51,195 bases of DNA, taken from Candidatus Poseidoniales archaeon (GTDB taxonomy: Archaea > Thermoplasmatota > Poseidoniia > Poseidoniales > Poseidoniaceae). Shown piece after piece: positions 32,646-41,661 of this stretch. Under the pieces are notes generated by a model, which saw only the letters and a list, made by a program, of their open reading frames with translations, did not search any database and was not told where the DNA came from. The stretch covers positions 1-51,195 of the forward strand of contig QQSD01000062.1 in NCBI GenBank assembly GCA_003602485.1, read 5' to 3'. A program made the translations under genes and the position numbers. The stretch's first letter is position 1, and every line of letters begins with the position of its first letter.

Positions 32646-35480
32646 TCAACCGAAGCGTGCGCCACAGGTGCCACACTCGTCAGCATCGGGAGCTAATTCT
32701 GCACCACAAGCACCGCATTCAGCCGACGCATTGGCAGCCTCTGCAGCCACGGCTTCATCCTTGGCTTTCTGGCGAGCACTGCGACGGCGGGTTGGCTTCT
32801 TTGCCTTCGCTGCGGCTCGTTGCTCATCATCAGACTTGACCGATGCGGAAAGAGGCACGTCGTCTTCATCATCAAAGCTGAAATTCGCCGTAGCCTCAGC
32901 CACTTCATTGCCGGCAAGAGCGGAGTCGGTGAGGCTCATGCCAACATTGACCTTTTCACCGGGAAGAACGCCTTCTTCACCTGTGATCTCGAACAGGCGC
33001 TCACGGATGTCAGCGTCGGATGCACTGAGTTCTCCAGTGTCTTCGCCCAAGGAGCGTAATTCTCCCTTCGATGCCAAGATGGCATCGATATCGTGGTCGG
33101 GGTCGGTGTCTTTCTTTGACTTGAGCGTCGTAGTCACCTTGTCCTTGTAGGCGTCAATTTCTTCCTCGCTCATCTCACTCATGGCGATTTCATCCGCATA
33201 GCGGCGGTCATAGGCTGCTTCAACCTCGGCTTCTGCAGCGACGATGTTGGTGTCCCACTCGTCCTCAAGATGCTCTTCGTCGAATCCGAAATCCTTGACG
33301 GCTTCAGCGTAATTCTCAGTTCCAGTCACGATTTGGTCGTCATCATCTTCTGGAAGAGCAACTTCTTCCTTGACAACTTGGCGACGTTCACGTCGTTCAC
33401 GCTTCTCAAAGTATGAGGACACGTCTTGGAATGCTCCACAATAGGCGCAATTTTCCAATAGATCGGGAATCGATTCACCGCACTCTTCGCAGTCGTGGAA
33501 TTGACTTCGTGCTTTCTTCAGGTTGAACATGCAATGAGGGCATCGGTCTTCGGTGCCTTCCAATTCTCCGTCACAAGAGGGGCAGTACTCGTAAATGTCT
33601 CGCTCTACTTCTTCCTCTCGCTCGCGTGTCAGTATGATTGCGACAACAAGAGCACCTATCAGGGTCAAGGCCCCGAGTCCGAACAATGTCAGCGTACCAA
33701 ATTTGTAGGTAGCGGCGGCTTCATCCTCTGCTGAAGTGGAAGCCAATGTTGCGAAGGACCGTGTGAATGTTGGGCTGATTGAAGAGTCTTCTGGCACCAA
33801 CCTGACCGTGGTCAACGAGGCTTTCGCCTCAAAGGTACAGGAAAGAGAGACGCGTTCTCCTCGCTGGTCAACATTCACTGAAAGGGAAGAAAGAACTGTA
33901 TTATCTCCGTCTTGGCAGGTGTAATTTGCCTGGCCGGTTTCAGTACTGGTCATGTTGACGCTCAACGTGTAGACTTCACCATCCGCAAGCGGCATGGTTG
34001 GAACATTGTTTGTAGCGTCAAAGAGTTGGAGCGATGAATATTCCCAATCCAACTTGAGTTTTGATTCAACGAGCACGGTTCCACTGGCATAGGAATTCTG
34101 CTTATTCGCATCCCAGCTGCCTTGACTTGCAACCCATTGTGCTTCAAATTCAGCTGTGTGGGCGCCGAGGACGGTTGGAAGAGATACCGTCCAGGTGAAG
34201 GGTTCACCTGCATCCAACAGAATCGGTGGTGACTGTCCTTGAACACCTTCAAAGGTGTATTGAATCATACCTGAAACGCCAATATCGCCTGTATTTTCCA
34301 TGGTAATACGCCATTCAACATCCTCACCCGATGCGACTGAAGGAGTTGTTGGCAATGCATTCGCATCGACATAAACGTCGGGTATTGGAGAGATTGTAAG
34401 AAGCCCTGATGTAACGTCATTGGTCGTCGATTCCTGCTCAAGACCGGCTTGGTTGAAAGGATTGATGCGGGCAGTCACCACGTGGCTTCCATCAGGAAGA
34501 GACGAAAGAGTTGAGGCGTTTAATTGGGTCGTGAAACTCATTTCACTGTATCCTGAACCCAGGAGACTGACCGTAAAGGGTTGAGCAGCAATTGTGGTGC
34601 CTGTTGGTGTTTGAAGTTCCAAATGAAGGGGGATATCTGCAGGCCCTGTTCCGTTGGTCCGCACGAGTGTCCCAGTAATCGTCCATGGGCCTTCGAGGGC
34701 TCCTGTGGCGATGGTAACGATGAGATCGTCTTTGAAGCTGAGATCCATTCTTGTTGCGACTGTGACATCCACGGACTTGACCTTGTTAGATTCCGAGGCT
34801 TCTACAATCACGTTGTAGATATCTGGCGTCATTGTCACCGTGTGCGTACCGCTGCCTGGAGCGACGATGGTCGTGTTGACCCAATGTGTTGAGCCAGCCG
34901 TGATGGCGGGCACACCGAGTTCAACGTCTGATGAACCGGGGACTTCAAGCAGCAGCGTGCTGCCATCAGCATCTACCGAACCCGAATTGAGAATCAATGC
35001 TGAAAGGTTGAGGATGTCACCTGAGTACACCGGTTGCGGTTGTTCAACAACGAGACTGTCCACACGCAAGTTGGGCAATCCTGCAACGGAAAAGGACTTG
35101 AAGAAATTCACAGGAGTATCGCCGCCTGCACTGAATTCAAACCAAATTTTGTGGTCTCCTTCGGTGAGTCCCGACCATGTTGCGGACACGGTCACAAAGT
35201 CATCTGCTGGTACAGTAATAGAGTCTAAGAACAAGCGATTGCTTGATGTTAGCGATTCTTTGTAAAAGGCAACATCGACGCCGAAGGCTTCGCTTTGTTG
35301 ACTGTTGTAAAGCATGACCTCAACGTCGACGGAACCACCCATGAGTGGGTTGTCTGGAGTTAATGACAGTTGAACTGCGGATGCTTGCACACCTCCACTA
35401 TCACCCGCTTGAGCAGGGAAGGGAAGAATACTCATCACGAGCAGACTGACGATGATGGCGGCCTTCATGCTGCGTTCCAT
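32646..35480 (-). CDS. Large surface protein: CARDB-like repeats, one helix, cytoplasmic zinc ribbons
   Basis: A 944-residue type I membrane protein. A signal peptide (MKAAIIVSLLVMSILPFPAQA) is followed by about 570 residues of beta-sandwich modules, with CARDB-like patterns such as LRVDSLVVEQPQPVYSGDIL and DVYVDANALPTTPSVASGED. One transmembrane helix lies at about residues 594-620 (LTLFGLGALTLIGALVVAII) followed by basic/acidic residues. The cytoplasmic part starts with paired CxxC zinc-ribbon motifs (CPSC, CPHC, then CEEC, CAYC) at roughly 633-690, has a long acidic region, and ends in another ribbon (Cys922, Cys925, Cys936, Cys939). The function is unknown; the topology suggests coupling of an outside adhesive region with cytoplasmic protein or nucleic-acid binding. 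Confidence 0.78.
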   Translation of the reverse strand: MERSMKAAIIVSLLVMSILPFPAQAGDSGGVQASAVQLSLTPDNPLMGGSVDVEVMLYNSQQSEAFGVDVAFYKESLTSSNRLFLDSITVPADDFVTVSATWSGLTEGDHKIWFEFSAGGDTPVNFFKSFSVAGLPNLRVDSLVVEQPQPVYSGDILNLSALILNSGSVDADGSTLLLEVPGSSDVELGVPAITAGSTHWVNTTIVAPGSGTHTVTMTPDIYNVIVEASESNKVKSVDVTVATRMDLSFKDDLIVTIATGALEGPWTITGTLVRTNGTGPADIPLHLELQTPTGTTIAAQPFTVSLLGSGYSEMSFTTQLNASTLSSLPDGSHVVTARINPFNQAGLEQESTTNDVTSGLLTISPIPDVYVDANALPTTPSVASGEDVEWRITMENTGDIGVSGMIQYTFEGVQGQSPPILLDAGEPFTWTVSLPTVLGAHTAEFEAQWVASQGSWDANKQNSYASGTVLVESKLKLDWEYSSLQLFDATNNVPTMPLADGEVYTLSVNMTSTETGQANYTCQDGDNTVLSSLSVNVDQRGERVSLSCTFEAKASLTTVRLVPEDSSISPTFTRSFATLASTSAEDEAAATYKFGTLTLFGLGALTLIGALVVAIILTREREEEVERDIYEYCPSCDGELEGTEDRCPHCMFNLKKARSQFHDCEECGESIPDLLENCAYCGAFQDVSSYFEKRERRERRQVVKEEVALPEDDDDQIVTGTENYAEAVKDFGFDEEHLEDEWDTNIVAAEAEVEAAYDRRYADEIAMSEMSEEEIDAYKDKVTTTLKSKKDTDPDHDIDAILASKGELRSLGEDTGELSASDADIRERLFEITGEEGVLPGEKVNVGMSLTDSALAGNEVAEATANFSFDDEDDVPLSASVKSDDEQRAAAKAKKPTRRRSARQKAKDEAVAAEAANASAECGACGAELAPDADECGTCGARFG

Positions 35481-35648
35481 GGACCCCTTAGAGCGTGCAA
35501 AGCACTTGAACCCATCTCTTCAAATCGCCTTCTAAGAACGGGTCACAGAGGCTCGACACCCGGCCAACGCCGTGCTTAACTTTGAATGCCCTTGTTCACC
35601 ATGAGTTGAAGGGGAGCATTGAAGGACAACCGCAGGTGTGGAAATCCT

Positions 35649-37469
35649 ATGGGCAGAGGTACTACGAGCGTTTGGCTTGTCCTTTTACTTCTGTGCTCTC
35701 TCGGCCCGATGCCTTCCTCCTCGATACAATCCACCACGTATCTTGAGGATACGACTCCAGTTGCCTCAGCCTCGAGTTTGACCGTTGCCTTCTCAAATGG
35801 CCCTGCACAAGACGACGATGTCAAGGGATCCATCGCCCTTACATTCAGCATCGGTGGCACCGGTACACTCGATTCCCTCTTGGTTGAAATCTCAGACGAC
35901 GATACCACATGGACGACGGTTGTCAATCTCACCGAAACGCCGTGGATGTACCCTTTTGATACGACAGATTACGACAACGCTTCCTATGTTCTGAAAGCAA
36001 CCGGCTGGGACAGTGATGCAGAAGACCATGTCATCGCTACCAGTGGGTCGTTTAACATCACCAATCAAGTACCCGTAATCACCACCTTTACTGTCCTGAA
36101 TCCTGATGCAGGAACAGGTGCATCGCTCAACGAACGTGCTTGGTTTAACATCGGAGCACAAGAAGCCATCTCCTTCCGTTGGGGGGCGAGTGACGACGAC
36201 CTCAAAGAAGCGAGCCTCACCAATGTACCCGGTCCTGGAACTCCGAGCAGTGATTCAACTTCACCACTCGCTTACGGCTGGGATTGGAACAGTGGCAACA
36301 TGGGAGAGGGCATCTGGTCTCCACGTTTGACGGTCCTCGACGATTCTGGACTCTCCGATACATCAACGATATTCATTGGTATTGACCGAACAGGACCCAG
36401 CATTGGCAGCCTCACAGTCGGTGACGGTTCCCTTTGGCAACAATCTGGCCTTGTTGATATTAGCGGGCTGATGAGCAATGCAGACGACGGACAAGGCTCC
36501 GGCGTGGCCAGCGTAGAGTACACTGCCAACGATGGCCTAACATGGACAACGACCACCGACGATACCATCTCATTGAATTTTGAAGAAGGCATCCATGAGT
36601 TGACGGTGCGAGCCATCGATCAAGTTGGCAATACTGGAGTGAACCAAAGCCTCAGCGTTCGCGTTGACGAAACAGCTCCCATTCCTATCTCATGGTCGGT
36701 CGATGAATTGACTACCAGCCGCATTGGTGCTGCCAATGTTTCCTTCAACGCAGAAGACGAACAGTCTGGTATTGACAACCTCTCTTCCTCCATTCAGTAC
36801 GGGTTTGATTCCAATGGCGTGGGCGAAACTCCTGACCTTTCGGGCCGTTGGCTCAACATGGGCGTCAACGGACTGAGCGGACAAATTGGTCTGTCAAGCT
36901 GGGCCACAAAATCCCGTCAACATTTGATGCTGCGAGCCATACTCGTTGACGAAGCAGGAAACTCCTACACCACCTCTTCCACCTCCTATCAAATCCTTCC
37001 CGGTTTGGACCTGTACTGGAATACCAGTGAAACCAACCTCAACAAGTTGGTCGTCCGGCCAGGTGAAACCAACGGAAATGTCACCATCACCAGCGTTCTT
37101 GAATCAAATCAAGACTACGGTGGCAGCGTCATCGTACGTTTGGAATCTGCACCTGCAGATCGCTCATCCAATGTTGATTGGACCGTCATGGAGACCAGGA
37201 ACCTACCAAGTGGAACCCTCTCCGACAGTAACGAAACCATCGTTTGGGACTACACCGTACCTCGCTCGGGTCAATTCGACCTCCGCCTTGTCATCGACTT
37301 TGCCAATGTCATCGATGAATACGATGAAGGCAACAATGACAACTATCTCGTCATCACTGGAGCGTCCCTCGACAACCCCGGTTTGGTGTCTTCCTTTGCG
37401 CCCTCAATTCTCCTCATTGTGCTCGTTGGCTTTGCACTCTCACTCCTCCAACGAAAGACAAGGGATTGA
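35649..37469 (+). CDS. Secreted/surface protein with Ig-like repeats and C-terminal anchor
   Basis: A 606-residue protein that begins with a signal peptide (MGRGTTSVWLVLLLLCSLGP) and ends with a membrane helix (SILLIVLVGFALSLL) followed by a basic RKTRD. Between them are beta-sandwich modules with Ig/fibronectin-like repeats, such as DGQGSGVASVEYTANDGL and VDETAPIPISWSVDELT, and a CARDB-like final domain (LVIDFANVIDEYDEGNNDNY). It is displayed on the outside with a short cytoplasmic tail. The ATG at 35649 is preferred to a TTG at 35619. It is divergent from the large CARDB protein and may be a functional partner. No catalytic motif is seen. Confidence 0.75.
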   Translation: MGRGTTSVWLVLLLLCSLGPMPSSSIQSTTYLEDTTPVASASSLTVAFSNGPAQDDDVKGSIALTFSIGGTGTLDSLLVEISDDDTTWTTVVNLTETPWMYPFDTTDYDNASYVLKATGWDSDAEDHVIATSGSFNITNQVPVITTFTVLNPDAGTGASLNERAWFNIGAQEAISFRWGASDDDLKEASLTNVPGPGTPSSDSTSPLAYGWDWNSGNMGEGIWSPRLTVLDDSGLSDTSTIFIGIDRTGPSIGSLTVGDGSLWQQSGLVDISGLMSNADDGQGSGVASVEYTANDGLTWTTTTDDTISLNFEEGIHELTVRAIDQVGNTGVNQSLSVRVDETAPIPISWSVDELTTSRIGAANVSFNAEDEQSGIDNLSSSIQYGFDSNGVGETPDLSGRWLNMGVNGLSGQIGLSSWATKSRQHLMLRAILVDEAGNSYTTSSTSYQILPGLDLYWNTSETNLNKLVVRPGETNGNVTITSVLESNQDYGGSVIVRLESAPADRSSNVDWTVMETRNLPSGTLSDSNETIVWDYTVPRSGQFDLRLVIDFANVIDEYDEGNNDNYLVITGASLDNPGLVSSFAPSILLIVLVGFALSLLQRKTRD

Positions 37470-37494
37470 AAAGAGGTGGGCCGCACCCTCACCC

Positions 37495-38241
37495 ATGCGC
37501 CAGCAACTTCCTCGCGTACCCAAGGACCGCATCGGGGTCATTATCGGGGCGAAAGGAGAAACCAGTCGAGCCATTCACAAGGCCGCTGGATGCAAGGATT
37601 TCATCATTGATTCAGATACCGGTGATGTCGATGTGGTCTGGGGAGATGTAGGGAGCTATGACCCCGTCAAAGCAATGAAACTTCCCGATGTCGTGAAGGC
37701 CATCGGTCGAGGCATGGCACCAAAGGCAGCTATCAGCCTGCTCGATGATGATCATTTCTTTGAACTGGTAGACCTTCGAGATTATGTTGGAAAGCGTTCC
37801 AATCAACAACGGCGTATTCGCGCACGTATCATCGGCCGCCAAGGAAGAATTCGCAAATTGATTGAGCAGCTCACGCAAACCCAAATCAGCATTTACAATT
37901 CGACCGTTGTTCTTGTAGGAGAAGAAAGCGGGCTCTTTGCCGCCCGTCAAGCGATTGAAATGCTTGCGGGTGGTTCAGAACACGGAACCGTTCTCGGCTA
38001 TCTCGAGAGAGACCGAAAGCGTGCACGCCTTGATTCAAAATCACTTGATGCTCATCAAGAACGAGCAACCAAAGCCAAGCCATCAGCTGCTTTTGACACC
38101 TTGGTGCCCGGACTAGCAGACGTATCGCAACGCCGCCAACGCAGGATGAAAGCCTCACAAGTTGACCCAGAAGACGAAGATGCGGTTTCGGAAATGATGG
38201 TTCTAGCAGATGATGAACGGATCCAATGGGAAGAAGAATGA
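37495..38241 (+). CDS. KH-domain RNA-binding protein, Dim2/Pno1-like
   Basis: A 248-residue protein with two KH domains. The GxxG loops are GAKG (residues 18-21) and GRQG (residues 114-117) in the typical contexts RIGVIIGAKGETSRAI and RARIIGRQGRIRKL. This matches archaeal Dim2/Pno1-type proteins, which act in small-subunit rRNA maturation with Rio1 and Nob1. The C-terminal ~75 residues are charged and low in predicted order. The ATG at 37495 gives the family N-terminus; the much longer in-frame ORF upstream overlaps the surface-protein gene and is not used. It is convergent with rio1, with a 1-base gap, so the usual aIF1A-rio1-dim2 cluster is here split onto two strands. Confidence 0.88.
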   Translation: MRQQLPRVPKDRIGVIIGAKGETSRAIHKAAGCKDFIIDSDTGDVDVVWGDVGSYDPVKAMKLPDVVKAIGRGMAPKAAISLLDDDHFFELVDLRDYVGKRSNQQRRIRARIIGRQGRIRKLIEQLTQTQISIYNSTVVLVGEESGLFAARQAIEMLAGGSEHGTVLGYLERDRKRARLDSKSLDAHQERATKAKPSAAFDTLVPGLADVSQRRQRRMKASQVDPEDEDAVSEMMVLADDERIQWEEE

Positions 38242-38242
38242 A

Positions 38243-39232
38243 TCATTCTATTTCCCACTCGACCTGCTCTACATCCGATAAATCCATGTTTAACACATCA
38301 TAGAGGGCATCTTCCAACGTCACCTCAAGGCCGTTTTTCTGACCCCATTCTACCAAACGAGTAACGTCACGAACGAGAAATTCCTGAGCCTTTGGGTGAC
38401 TGTCTACAACGGCCTGGCCAACATCGATGACCAGTGCTCTACCGTCGTGCCATAGGATGTTGTAGGGTGAAAAATCACCGTGGACCATGTTGGCTTTCTG
38501 CCAAGCGATGGCTAAGAATTCCAGCAAGTCGTCATACACGATCTGGGGTGCATCGATTTGAACATCCCGAAGTTTGGGGGATGGAGAAGCGGCCGTACCA
38601 ACGTAATCCATGATGAGTACGTTTTTGTGAACACCCCGGGGCATTGGTACGTTCAACCCCCAGCGGGCTAATCGATTGAGGTTTCGGTATTCTTTACGAA
38701 CCCAAACTTCAACCAAATCACGATGTTTTCGACGCAGGCCAGTGAATCTCGGATCGCCCTCAATGTATTGAATTAAATTTTTGAACACCGCGTTGGAAGT
38801 GTGGAAGATTTTGACAGCAACTGCCTCACCTGAGAGGCTGGTTCCATGGAATACATGCGCCTCTTTGCCTCGTGCAACTGGAAAATCAAGGGTGTCAATG
38901 ATACCTGTTTTCATTAATTTGTACAAAGCCATCAAGGTGAGGCGGTCAAAGACTTGGTCGAAAACACGACGGTCTACCCAATCATATGTTCCCGTGCCCA
39001 TAGCGCCTTGTATCTTGGATTCAATGTTGCGAAACATGGTGTTGTATCGCTTTTCACGCATCCATTCGTACTTACCGCCTCGGTCGGCAAGACCGTCAAG
39101 AAATTTCGTCTGCTCGTCATGAGCAAAGTCAGAGTCTAATTGTTCCTCGGCTGAACGTTTCTTCTTGTTTTTTGATGGACGACGCTTGTGCCGGCGACCC
39201 TGGAGTTCATCCCAGTCTTCGTCCCGAGCCAT
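38243..39232 (-). CDS. rio1: RIO-type atypical serine kinase (Rio1)
   Basis: A 329-residue RIO kinase. The ATP-binding lysine Lys141 is in VAVKIF, the nucleotide loop region is ARGKEAHVFHG, the catalytic loop is HGDFSPYNIL (His251, Asp253, Asn258), and the metal-binding IDVGQAV carries Asp270. The Rio1-specific YKLMKTGIIDTLDFPV region and IEGDPRFTG match Rio1 rather than Rio2. Rio1 acts in late maturation of the small ribosomal subunit. The basic N-terminal tail (RRHKRRPSKNKKKR) likely binds rRNA. It begins 10 bases after the aIF1A stop on the same strand, and its 3' end meets the dim2-like gene. Confidence 0.95.
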   Translation of the reverse strand: MARDEDWDELQGRRHKRRPSKNKKKRSAEEQLDSDFAHDEQTKFLDGLADRGGKYEWMREKRYNTMFRNIESKIQGAMGTGTYDWVDRRVFDQVFDRLTLMALYKLMKTGIIDTLDFPVARGKEAHVFHGTSLSGEAVAVKIFHTSNAVFKNLIQYIEGDPRFTGLRRKHRDLVEVWVRKEYRNLNRLARWGLNVPMPRGVHKNVLIMDYVGTAASPSPKLRDVQIDAPQIVYDDLLEFLAIAWQKANMVHGDFSPYNILWHDGRALVIDVGQAVVDSHPKAQEFLVRDVTRLVEWGQKNGLEVTLEDALYDVLNMDLSDVEQVEWEIE

Positions 39233-39241
39233 GTTGGAACC

Positions 39242-39877
39242 TCATGCGAACAAGGCGTCAATATCGTCGTCGTCATCGTCGTCGTCATTGTCTTCTTCAA
39301 CGACTGCAGGTTCTTGTTCAACCTCAACGTCTCCGCTTTCCTCAACGACTTCATCATCAGCATCATCTGCGAAAAGGTCGTCGCTATCGTCGTCAGCGAA
39401 GAGGTCCTCTTCTTCTGCTGCTTCCTCAACCTCAGATACTTCTTCAGAAATGTCTCCTGAACTGAACAAATCATCATGCTCTCCATCGTCGTCAAAGGAG
39501 ACGCCCATGCCAAACATATCGACATCATCGGGCAGTACTCCCTTTCGTGAGAGGTACATGGCTTGAGTCTTGGTGTAGCGATGTTTGACATCAGCCTTTG
39601 AATCTTGGAAATCCCAAGGCCAAACGATGATCAAGTCGCCTTCACGAACCCATTGACGGCGACGCATTTTTCCTGGAATACGAGCCATTCGAGTTTCCCC
39701 GTCCGCACACAAAACAGTTACACGACGGCCACCCAAAATTTGCTGGGCGAGAGCGAACATTTCGTTGACTCTTTTATTCGGCATTTTGACACGGATTTTT
39801 CCGTCACTGACACCTTCAGGATTCTCAAGACGTGCGAGTTCCTCGACGTCTACTTTTTCCTCATGTCTGCGACCCAA
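39242..39877 (-). CDS. Translation initiation factor aIF1A with long acidic tail
   Basis: A 211-residue aIF1A. Residues 28-120 are the OB fold: KIRVKMPNKRVNEM, LGGRRVTVLCADGETRMARIPGKMRRRQW, and VREGDLIIVWPWDFQDSKADVKHRY are all canonical. The family normally ends there at about 100-115 residues; this one has a further ~90-residue acidic tail, with DLF at 136-138, 158-160 and 167-169, and an ALF at 208-210 that ends the protein (DIDALFA, 205-211). The start is a TTG at 39877: there is no in-frame ATG before the OB fold. aIF1A helps locate mRNA and initiator tRNA on the 30S subunit. It is followed by rio1 on the same strand. Confidence 0.92.
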   Translation of the reverse strand: MGRRHEEKVDVEELARLENPEGVSDGKIRVKMPNKRVNEMFALAQQILGGRRVTVLCADGETRMARIPGKMRRRQWVREGDLIIVWPWDFQDSKADVKHRYTKTQAMYLSRKGVLPDDVDMFGMGVSFDDDGEHDDLFSSGDISEEVSEVEEAAEEEDLFADDDSDDLFADDADDEVVEESGDVEVEQEPAVVEEDNDDDDDDDDIDALFA

Positions 39878-39959
39878 TCAGTCTCACCTGTTCTTCCTAA
39901 CGGACAACCCTTCTTGAAGGCATCACATCAACAAGCACTGAATCAAGCCGCTATCGGCT

Positions 39960-41660
39960 TCACCAAGCACCAACCAAGGCATTGGCTGCTGATTCACAGA
40001 GGCTGATCAATTGACCTGCTCCAACTCCAAAGTACAACGTGGTCAACAAACAAGCAAAGATTGCGAAGCGAACCGATTTCCCTGCAGGAAGAGGTCCTTC
40101 TCGCCCCGCTTCAGGTTCGTGGAAGAACATCACAAGGCCAACACGTAGGTAGTAGAAGACCGAAATCGCCGAATTGATGACCATGAGCAAAGCAAGGTAC
40201 CAAACCCAGTGTATATCGCTGAATGTCAGATTGCCATTCACCGTCACATCAATCAAAGCGACCTTGACAATTCCCATGATGACGAGGAGCTTCGAAACGA
40301 ATCCTGACAGTGGCGGTACACCTGCAAGGGACATCATGAAGATGAACATGGTTGCAGCGAGGAAGGGTTCTCGCTTGGCGAGGCCGCCCAAGGAAGCAAG
40401 GGTGTGTCCGCCTTTTTCACTCTCCAAGATAGATAGAACCAGGAAGGCTCCGAGTTTGAAACAAACGAGTACGACCAGATGGAAGATCAGGGCTGTAACG
40501 ACCGCCAAGGCAGCATCGTTGCTTGCATTCAGGTGTTCAGGTCCCCAGTTGAGGGCTCCAATGGCTGTGATGGCTGCCAACATGTAACCGGCATGTGCCA
40601 CGGATGAGTAAGCGAGCATGCGTTTGGGGTTGGTAGAACCCAAGGCTGCGAGGTTGCCCCATGTCATGGTGACGACTGAGAGGACTGCGAGAGCGACCAA
40701 CCAGACGGCTGCGCCGTCTGTGGCTTCTGGCGATGCTACAACGAGGAGGATTCGGAGCAGACCGATGATTCCCATGGCTTTGCTTGCCGTAGCCAGTACA
40801 CCTGCCACGGGACTGGTCGCTCCAGCGTACGCATCAGGTGCTGCGAAGTGGAAGGGGGCAGCGCTGACTTTGAAGCCGAAGCCGACAAGAAGCATGCCAA
40901 GAGCAATGAGCGGAAGGGGCTCCATACCGTTTTCAGCAAAGGCCAGCGTTAGTTCTGTGAACTGCAATGAACCCGACCACAGGTAGAGCAGTGAGAGTCC
41001 GTAGAGCCCGACACCTGATGCTACTGAACCGACGATGAAGTATTTCATACCGGCCTCAGTTCCTTCTTTTGTTTCCTTCATGAAGGATACGAGGACGTAG
41101 GTTGAGAAGGATGCCAACTCCAAACCGATGAAGAGCAAGAACAGGTCTTGAGAAAGTGCGACAATGGACATTCCGAGACCTGTGGTCATGAGAAGGATGT
41201 AGAAATCCACTTGACGTCGGTTGTTGTAGAGGCCAAGCGCACTTCTGTCCTTGCGGCTGGTGGCTGGAATACGGTTGATGGAGGCGATGCTCGCTAGGGC
41301 GAGTGCTCCGTAGAAAATCAGCTCGAAGATTCGACTGAATTCATTTACCAACAGCAGGTCATAACCGCTTTCAGATTCAATCATGACTTCGTTCATGCCG
41401 TTGACATAGGAAAGAGCGGCAAGCAAGAAAGCAATCACGAAGAATACCGAAGCGAACATTCCCGGCAAACGAGGGTCGCTGTCCAATGTACCACGCTTTC
41501 CACCGAAGAACCACGGTATGCGGATTTGAGTCAGCGGAATCCGGAACTTAGCGTCACCGAGGTTGGGCACAATCATCAAGGTAAACATACCAATGACCAA
41601 AACGAGTTCTGGTGCAAGGGCGGTAGCAAAGCCTTCACCAAAGGGTTGCATTGTTTCCAT
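39960..41660 (-). CDS. nuoN: NADH-quinone oxidoreductase-like subunit N
   Basis: A 566-residue proton-channel subunit of complex I, antiporter-like with about 14 or more helices. Characteristic segments are LFIGLELASFSTYVLVSF (with the proton-channel Glu), GFKVSAAPFHFAAPDAYAGATSPVAG (the broken-helix region, with the key Lys) and GVPPLSGFVSKL. A helix-flanked linker of about 40 residues occurs near the N-terminus (TQIRIPWFFGGKRG). The ATG at 41660 is supported by GGGAGG (41674-41669) with an eight-base spacing; a GTG at 41669 lies on the Shine-Dalgarno itself. It is the last gene of the operon visible in this direction. The 39878-39959 gap contains nothing recognisable. Confidence 0.93.
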   Translation of the reverse strand: METMQPFGEGFATALAPELVLVIGMFTLMIVPNLGDAKFRIPLTQIRIPWFFGGKRGTLDSDPRLPGMFASVFFVIAFLLAALSYVNGMNEVMIESESGYDLLLVNEFSRIFELIFYGALALASIASINRIPATSRKDRSALGLYNNRRQVDFYILLMTTGLGMSIVALSQDLFLLFIGLELASFSTYVLVSFMKETKEGTEAGMKYFIVGSVASGVGLYGLSLLYLWSGSLQFTELTLAFAENGMEPLPLIALGMLLVGFGFKVSAAPFHFAAPDAYAGATSPVAGVLATASKAMGIIGLLRILLVVASPEATDGAAVWLVALAVLSVVTMTWGNLAALGSTNPKRMLAYSSVAHAGYMLAAITAIGALNWGPEHLNASNDAALAVVTALIFHLVVLVCFKLGAFLVLSILESEKGGHTLASLGGLAKREPFLAATMFIFMMSLAGVPPLSGFVSKLLVIMGIVKVALIDVTVNGNLTFSDIHWVWYLALLMVINSAISVFYYLRVGLVMFFHEPEAGREGPLPAGKSVRFAIFACLLTTLYFGVGAGQLISLCESAANALVGAW

Positions 41661-41661
41661 A

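Noticed and set aside
36946-37494. Longer in-frame extension of the Dim2-like KH gene
   Set aside because: It would run inside the surface-protein gene at 35649-37469; the KH family start fits the ATG at 37495 instead.
39245-39300. Run of GTC/ATC triplets near the end of the aIF1A gene as a simple repeat
   Set aside because: It encodes the Asp-rich tail in frame and is explained by coding for the acidic C-terminus.
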